DNA of 9,352 nucleotides from an uncultured Cytophagaceae bacterium (GTDB lineage Bacteria > Bacteroidota > Bacteroidia > Cytophagales > Spirosomataceae). The stretch lies in NCBI GenBank assembly GCA_903837305.1, contig CAILUB010000278.1, positions 1 to 9,352 on the forward strand, read 5' to 3'. The translations under genes and the position numbers were made by a program. The number at the start of each line of letters is the position of its first letter. The first letter of the stretch is position 1. Positions 5,870-9,352 of the stretch are shown here, in pieces. The notes under the pieces are model-generated. The model had not been told where the DNA came from. It saw only the letters and a list, made by a program, of their open reading frames with translations, and made no database searches.

Positions 5870-7153
5870 ATGGAAACAATTGGAAAGTACCGCTGGAAAA
5901 TATGCGCACTGCTATTTTTCGCGACGACGATTAACTATTTAGACCGCCAGGTTATTGGATTATTAAAACCGGTCTTAGAAAAAGAATTTGACTGGTCTGA
6001 GACAGATTATTCAAACATTGTAATTGCTTTCCAAGCGGCCTATGCGATTAGTTTATTGGGTTTTGGCGGGATTATTGACCGTATTGGAACTAAATTAGGC
6101 TACTCCATTTCGATTGTAGTTTGGAGTATCGCGGCGATGATGCATGCCTTAGCGACTGGAACCATGAGCTTTGCTTTTATGCGTGGTTTATTGGGTCTTG
6201 GCGAGGCAGGAAACTTCCCAGCGGCGATTAAGACAGTAGCAGAGTGGTTCCCTAAGAACGAGCGTGCGCTGGCAACGGGGATCTTTAATTCGGGAGCAAA
6301 CATAGGCGCTGTTGCAGCACCGATTTTAGTGCCTTGGATTTTAGGAGCCTATGGCTGGGAAATGGCTTTCATTGCGACCGGAGCGATTGGATTTATCTGG
6401 TTGATCTTCTGGTGGTTCTACTATGAAGTGCCTTCGAAACACCAGTCTTTATCGAAAGCAGAATTTGACTATATCCACGCGGATATGGAAGCCAAAGATG
6501 ACAATGTGACGCCGGTACGTTGGGCTAAATTATTTGGATTCAAGCAGACTTGGGCCTTCTTTTTTGGCAAAATGTTTACAGATCCGATCTGGTGGTTCTT
6601 CCTTTTCTGGTTGCCCTCTTATTTCTCTGAGCGCTTCCAATTAGACTTAAAGAAGCCTAGTTTAGAATTAATCATCGTGTATACGGCGACTACGATTGGT
6701 AGTATTGGCGGCGGTTGGTTGTCAGGTTATTTAATCAATAAAGGCTGGCCGTCCTTCAAAGCGCGCAAGTGGTCGATGTTTAGCTTCGCGATTGCGGTGG
6801 TGCCCATTATGTTAGCACGTTATTGCGATAATATCTGGCAGGCGGTAGGATTGATTTCCTTAGCTGCTGCGGCACATCAGGCTTGGAGTGCGAACATTTA
6901 CTCGATTGCGACGGATATGTTCCCGAAGAAAGCCGTTAGTTCGGTAATCGGAATCGGTGGAATGGCCGGATCAGTGGGAGGTATTTTCTTCCCCATGATC
7001 GTGGGTGCTTTACTCGATAAATATAAATTACTAGGTAATATCAACGACGGTTATAACATCATCTTCTTGCTTTGCGGAAGTGCGTACATGTTAGCTTGGG
7101 TGATTATTTATACCTTAGTACCTACGCTGGAGACAGCGAAGATCGACGACTAG
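5870..7153 (+). CDS. exuT: Hexuronate transporter, MFS anion:cation symporter family
   Basis: A 427-residue inner-membrane transporter of the major facilitator superfamily, ACS branch, most like ExuT. It probably imports galacturonate and glucuronate with protons. About 12 hydrophobic segments can be read, six on each side of a central charged loop near residues 187-225. Family motifs are NYLDRQVIG at the end of the first helix (22-30), the loop motif GGIIDRIGTKLG between helices 2 and 3 (66-77), and the ACS stretch LGLGEAGNFPAAIKTVAEWF (108-127) followed by ERALATGIFNSGANIGAVAAP. It begins one base after eda, the last gene of the operon. Its TAG overlaps the stop of the opposing siroheme gene. 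Related ACS members carry glucarate or galactonate; the neighbours favour hexuronates. Confidence 0.92.
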   Translation: METIGKYRWKICALLFFATTINYLDRQVIGLLKPVLEKEFDWSETDYSNIVIAFQAAYAISLLGFGGIIDRIGTKLGYSISIVVWSIAAMMHALATGTMSFAFMRGLLGLGEAGNFPAAIKTVAEWFPKNERALATGIFNSGANIGAVAAPILVPWILGAYGWEMAFIATGAIGFIWLIFWWFYYEVPSKHQSLSKAEFDYIHADMEAKDDNVTPVRWAKLFGFKQTWAFFFGKMFTDPIWWFFLFWLPSYFSERFQLDLKKPSLELIIVYTATTIGSIGGGWLSGYLINKGWPSFKARKWSMFSFAIAVVPIMLARYCDNIWQAVGLISLAAAAHQAWSANIYSIATDMFPKKAVSSVIGIGGMAGSVGGIFFPMIVGALLDKYKLLGNINDGYNIIFLLCGSAYMLAWVIIYTLVPTLETAKIDD

Positions 7154-7734
7154 TCCTTCTTTTTAAAGATTAGATTCTTAGTTAGTTCATTTAATTGGGT
7201 GATTTTCTGCTGAAAGTCACCCTTTAATGTTTTACGGGCAGCCTCTAATTGAACGAGGGAGGTTTGGATGTCCTCCGGGATGACGTCCTCTAGGAAGGCT
7301 CTGATTCTTTTGGCCAAAGTAGGCGATTTCCCGTTCGTGGAAATCGCAATCTTTAGGTCACCCTTTTGGACAATGGATCCTAAATAAAAATCACACAAAG
7401 GCGGCGTATCCGCCACGTTGCAAAGCAAGTGCTGGGCTGCCGCTAAGGCTTTGATTTCCGCGTGTAAAGCGGGAGAATCCGTGGCGCAGATGATTAAGTC
7501 CAGTCCTTCTAAATCGGAAGGTTGAAACGGACGCTCATGGAGCTTCACCTGCGGAAAATCCTGCAGGTATTCAATCGTTTCTGAGCGAAAAAAGGGCGCC
7601 ACTAAGGTCAATTTTGCCTCAGGGGAATTGCGTAAAATCGCCGATGCTTTTTCTAAAGCTACGTTTCCTCCTCCCACGACCAAGGTCTCGATTTGATCCA
7701 TTTTCAAGAAGATGGGAAACATCGTATTAGGCAT
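7150..7734 (-). CDS. Precorrin-2 dehydrogenase / sirohydrochlorin ferrochelatase (Met8 / CysG N-terminal type)
   Basis: A 194-residue protein equal to the N-terminal half of CysG, or yeast Met8p. Such proteins oxidise precorrin-2 to sirohydrochlorin with NAD+ and often insert Fe2+ to give siroheme, the cofactor of sulfite and nitrite reductases. The Rossmann motif is VVGGGNVALEKA (19-30), followed by CATDSPALH (83-91), then NVADTPPLCDFYLGSIV (106-122), where D109 matches the catalytic Asp of CysG/Met8p. Next is ISTNGKSPTLAKRIRAFLED (about 132-151). The uroporphyrinogen methyltransferase half is absent. I chose ATG 7734, which overlaps the end of rlmN by 8 bases and gives MPNTMFPIFLKM; ATG 7722 is an equally possible start. 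The 7779 start would add a tail lying wholly inside rlmN and is unlikely. Confidence 0.88.
   Translation of the reverse strand: MPNTMFPIFLKMDQIETLVVGGGNVALEKASAILRNSPEAKLTLVAPFFRSETIEYLQDFPQVKLHERPFQPSDLEGLDLIICATDSPALHAEIKALAAAQHLLCNVADTPPLCDFYLGSIVQKGDLKIAISTNGKSPTLAKRIRAFLEDVIPEDIQTSLVQLEAARKTLKGDFQQKITQLNELTKNLIFKKKD
7197..7233 (+). terminator. Candidate terminator of the hexuronate operon, inside the opposing gene
   Basis: GGGTGATTTTC (7197-7207) and GAAAGTCACCC (7212-7222) form an 11 bp stem with one G-U pair and a 4-base loop TGCT. On the plus strand it is followed by TTTAATGTTTT. On the minus strand the stem is followed by AATTAAA, which is not a U-run, so the structure works in the plus direction. 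It starts 44 bases after the exuT stop, within the C-terminal coding part of the siroheme gene. The T-tract is interrupted, so termination may be partial. Confidence 0.6.
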
Positions 7735-8779
7735 CTGCTGGGGCTTTTTTGCCGGCAAGTTGGCCACAAGCCGCATCAATATCGCGTCCGCGGGAGCGGC
7801 GAATATTCACGATCATTCGTTTGCTTTCTAAGAACGCTGAGAACTTCGCGATCGCATCTGCCTCCGCATTCACGAAAGAAGACTGAGCAATCGGGTTGTA
7901 TTCGATGAGATTGATTTTGCACGGGATGCCTTTGGCAAACTCATACAATTCGCGTGCATCCTCGATGGTGTCGTTGAACTTGTTAAAGACGATGTATTCG
8001 AGCGTGATTTCGTTGCCCGTCTTATCGAAGAAATACAAAAGCGCGGCCTTGAGGACGTCTAAGGTATTGCTCTCATTGATGGGCATAATCTGGTTACGCT
8101 TCGTATCGTTCGCGGCATGCAAGGAAAGAGCCAAATTGAACTTGACCTGATCGTCGCCCAATTTTTGGATCATCTTCGCGATACCCGCCGTAGACACCGT
8201 AATGCGGCGTGGCGACATCCCTAAACCCTCTGGCGAAGTAATCTGCTCGATGGATTTCAACACGTTCGCATAGTTCAATAGCGGCTCGCCCATCCCCATG
8301 TAAACGATGTTCGTCAGCGCTTGACCGTATTTTTCCTGTGCCTGATCGCGGATTAACACGACCTGATCGTAGATCTCGAACGACTCTAGATTCCGCTTGC
8401 GGTCCATATAACCCGTCGCACAGAAGCTGCAGGTTAGTGAACATCCCACTTGGGAGGAAACGCAGGCCGTCACGCGTTCGCGGGTAGGAATTAATACCCC
8501 CTCAATGAGGTTTTTATCATGTAATTGAAAGCTGGATTTGATCGTTCTATCGGAGCTGATCTGCGCCTCCGCAGTCGTCACGATTTGCAAAGAGAATTTC
8601 TCCGAAAGCCATTCCCGTGTCGTCTTAGGGATATTCCCCATCGCATCGAAACTGCGGGCAGCCTTCTTCCAAATCCACTCGTACACTTGTTTGGCCCGGA
8701 ACGCTGGTTCCCCGGCTGCGAGCATCTCTGCCTTCAGCTGTTCAAAACTTAGATTCCGTATCGCGACCTTCTTTTCCAA
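7727..8779 (-). CDS. rlmN: Dual-specificity 23S rRNA (A2503-C2) / tRNA methyltransferase
   Basis: A 350-residue radical SAM enzyme. RlmN puts a methyl group on C2 of A2503 in 23S rRNA, and in E. coli also on A37 of some tRNAs. Key residues are all present: the [4Fe-4S] motif C113-x3-C117-x2-C120 (GCSLTCSFCATG), the resolving C106 in VTACVSSQ, the methyl-carrying C338 in RGRDIDAACGQL, and E93 in LIEGVLIP at the position of E. coli Glu105. The SAM-binding MGMGEPLLNY is at 161-170 and SLHAAND at 219-225. The start codon is TTG: the codon at 8779-8777 gives MEKKVAIRNLS, which agrees with family N-termini, and no ATG is available until codon 19. It begins two bases after the yqeY stop, so the two genes are co-transcribed. 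Cfr is excluded by the genomic setting and the overall RlmN-like motifs. Confidence 0.95.
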   Translation of the reverse strand: MEKKVAIRNLSFEQLKAEMLAAGEPAFRAKQVYEWIWKKAARSFDAMGNIPKTTREWLSEKFSLQIVTTAEAQISSDRTIKSSFQLHDKNLIEGVLIPTRERVTACVSSQVGCSLTCSFCATGYMDRKRNLESFEIYDQVVLIRDQAQEKYGQALTNIVYMGMGEPLLNYANVLKSIEQITSPEGLGMSPRRITVSTAGIAKMIQKLGDDQVKFNLALSLHAANDTKRNQIMPINESNTLDVLKAALLYFFDKTGNEITLEYIVFNKFNDTIEDARELYEFAKGIPCKINLIEYNPIAQSSFVNAEADAIAKFSAFLESKRMIVNIRRSRGRDIDAACGQLAGKKAPADA

Positions 8780-8781
8780 TC

Positions 8782-9234
8782 TTATTTCTTTAATAGTTCA
8801 CTCACTTTCGCTGAGATGGCTTTCCCATCCGCTAATCCAGCTAATTGCTTCGAAGCAGCACCCATCACTTTACCCATATCCGCTGGACTCGTAGCGCCTA
8901 CAGCAGCGATGATTTCGGTGATTTTAGTGGTTAATTCTGCGTCAGACAATTGCTTAGGCAAGAACTCTTCGATGATGGCTAATTCCGCTTGCTCTTTTTC
9001 CGCTAAGTCTGGGCGGTTTTGAGCTACATAAACTTCTAATGAATCACGGCGTTGTTTCGCTGCTTTCATTAAGATTTTCATCTCTGCGTCTGCGCTTAAA
9101 CCGTCAGCGCTAGAACCCGAAGTTTCTTCCAAAAGAATCATGGATTTGATTGCACGTAATGCACGTAAACGGTCTGCGTCTTTCGCACGCATGGCATCTT
9201 TGATACCATTCTCGATAGTTAATTTTAACGACAT
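8782..9234 (-). CDS. GatB/YqeY domain protein
   Basis: A 150-residue protein of the YqeY family, which resembles the tRNA-binding C-terminal domain of the GatB amidotransferase subunit. Its exact function is not established, but a link to tRNA or aminoacyl-tRNA handling is usually suggested. Features seen: the N-terminal helix with RLRALRAIKS (22-31), KQRRDSLEVY (60-69), E-x-A-x-IEEFLPKQLSDAEL (84-101), DMGKVMGA (119-126) and GKAISAKVSELLKK at the end (137-150). Length is normal. The ATG at 9234 starts 12 bases after the upstream GH3-family stop, and the TAA lies two bases before the rlmN TTG. This is a compact housekeeping run. Confidence 0.93.
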   Translation of the reverse strand: MSLKLTIENGIKDAMRAKDADRLRALRAIKSMILLEETSGSSADGLSADAEMKILMKAAKQRRDSLEVYVAQNRPDLAEKEQAELAIIEEFLPKQLSDAELTTKITEIIAAVGATSPADMGKVMGAASKQLAGLADGKAISAKVSELLKK

Positions 9235-9246
9235 AGCTTGTTTTGA

Positions 9247-9351
9247 TTAAAAATGAGCCTTGACTCCTTCTAAAAATTCCCGGTGGTTACTTAACCTCGG
9301 AACTTTATGCTGGCCGCCTAATTTCCCTCGTTCCCGCATCCAGTTGTGGAA
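9247..9351 (-). CDS. GH3 auxin-responsive promoter family protein (C-terminal fragment)
   Basis: The reading frame runs in from the right edge of the window and ends with TAA at 9249-9247, giving the last 34 residues of a longer protein. It reads FHNWMRERGKLGGQHKVPRL then SNHREFLEGVKAHF. The block GKLGGQ-x-K-x-PRLSN is the conserved end of the GH3 family proteins common in Bacteroidota. GH3 proteins are adenylate-forming acyl-acid amido synthetases in plants; the role of the bacterial versions is not settled. It lies 12 bases upstream of yqeY on the same strand, so it is probably the first visible gene of that operon. The call rests on a short tail only. Confidence 0.75.
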   Translation of the reverse strand, partial: FHNWMRERGKLGGQHKVPRLSNHREFLEGVKAHF

Positions 9352-9352
9352 A

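Noticed and set aside
7735..7779. Upstream start (7779) of the siroheme gene giving 209 residues
   Set aside because: The extra 15 residues lie entirely inside rlmN coding sequence and do not resemble the family, whose members begin a few residues before FPIFLK.
8094..8444. Minus-strand open frame of 116 codons inside rlmN
   Set aside because: It is a shifted-frame shadow of rlmN, whose own frame carries all the catalytic motifs.

Overview
The window looks like a chromosomal segment of a Bacteroidota bacterium, probably of the Cytophagales type. The reasons are the order rpoC followed by a DUF3467 gene, the tail of a Bacteroidota-type GH3 family protein beside yqeY, and the general lack of well-placed Shine-Dalgarno sequences. 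The genus cannot be fixed from the sequence alone.

Layout. (1) 2-967, plus strand: the 3' end of rpoC, a strong intrinsic terminator (596-632), and a small DUF3467 gene. (2) 1056-7153, plus strand: a hexuronate catabolic cluster. It holds uxaB (tagaturonate reductase), a 279-base gap filled with a patchwork of 7-base repeats, then a tightly packed uxaC-kdgK-eda-exuT run with junctions of -1, +2 and +1 bases. (3) 7150-9352, minus strand: a housekeeping run read GH3-family gene (only its last 34 codons are here), yqeY, rlmN, and a Met8/CysG-N-type siroheme synthase gene. The two transcription units meet tail to tail, and the exuT stop and the siroheme gene stop overlap within one CTAG.

How the genes work together. 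ExuT would import galacturonate or glucuronate. UxaC isomerises these to tagaturonate or fructuronate, and UxaB reduces tagaturonate to altronate. After a dehydration whose enzyme is not in the window, KdgK phosphorylates 2-keto-3-deoxygluconate and Eda splits KDPG into pyruvate and glyceraldehyde 3-phosphate. Altronate dehydratase (UxaA), the mannonate branch (UxuA/UxuB) and a dedicated regulator are all absent, so they must lie elsewhere.

The protein-coding content is conventional and I see no convincing undescribed protein system. The most interesting signals are non-coding: the heptamer patchwork between uxaB and uxaC, a long imperfect palindrome in the uxaB leader, and a good plus-strand terminator hairpin placed inside the opposing siroheme gene.
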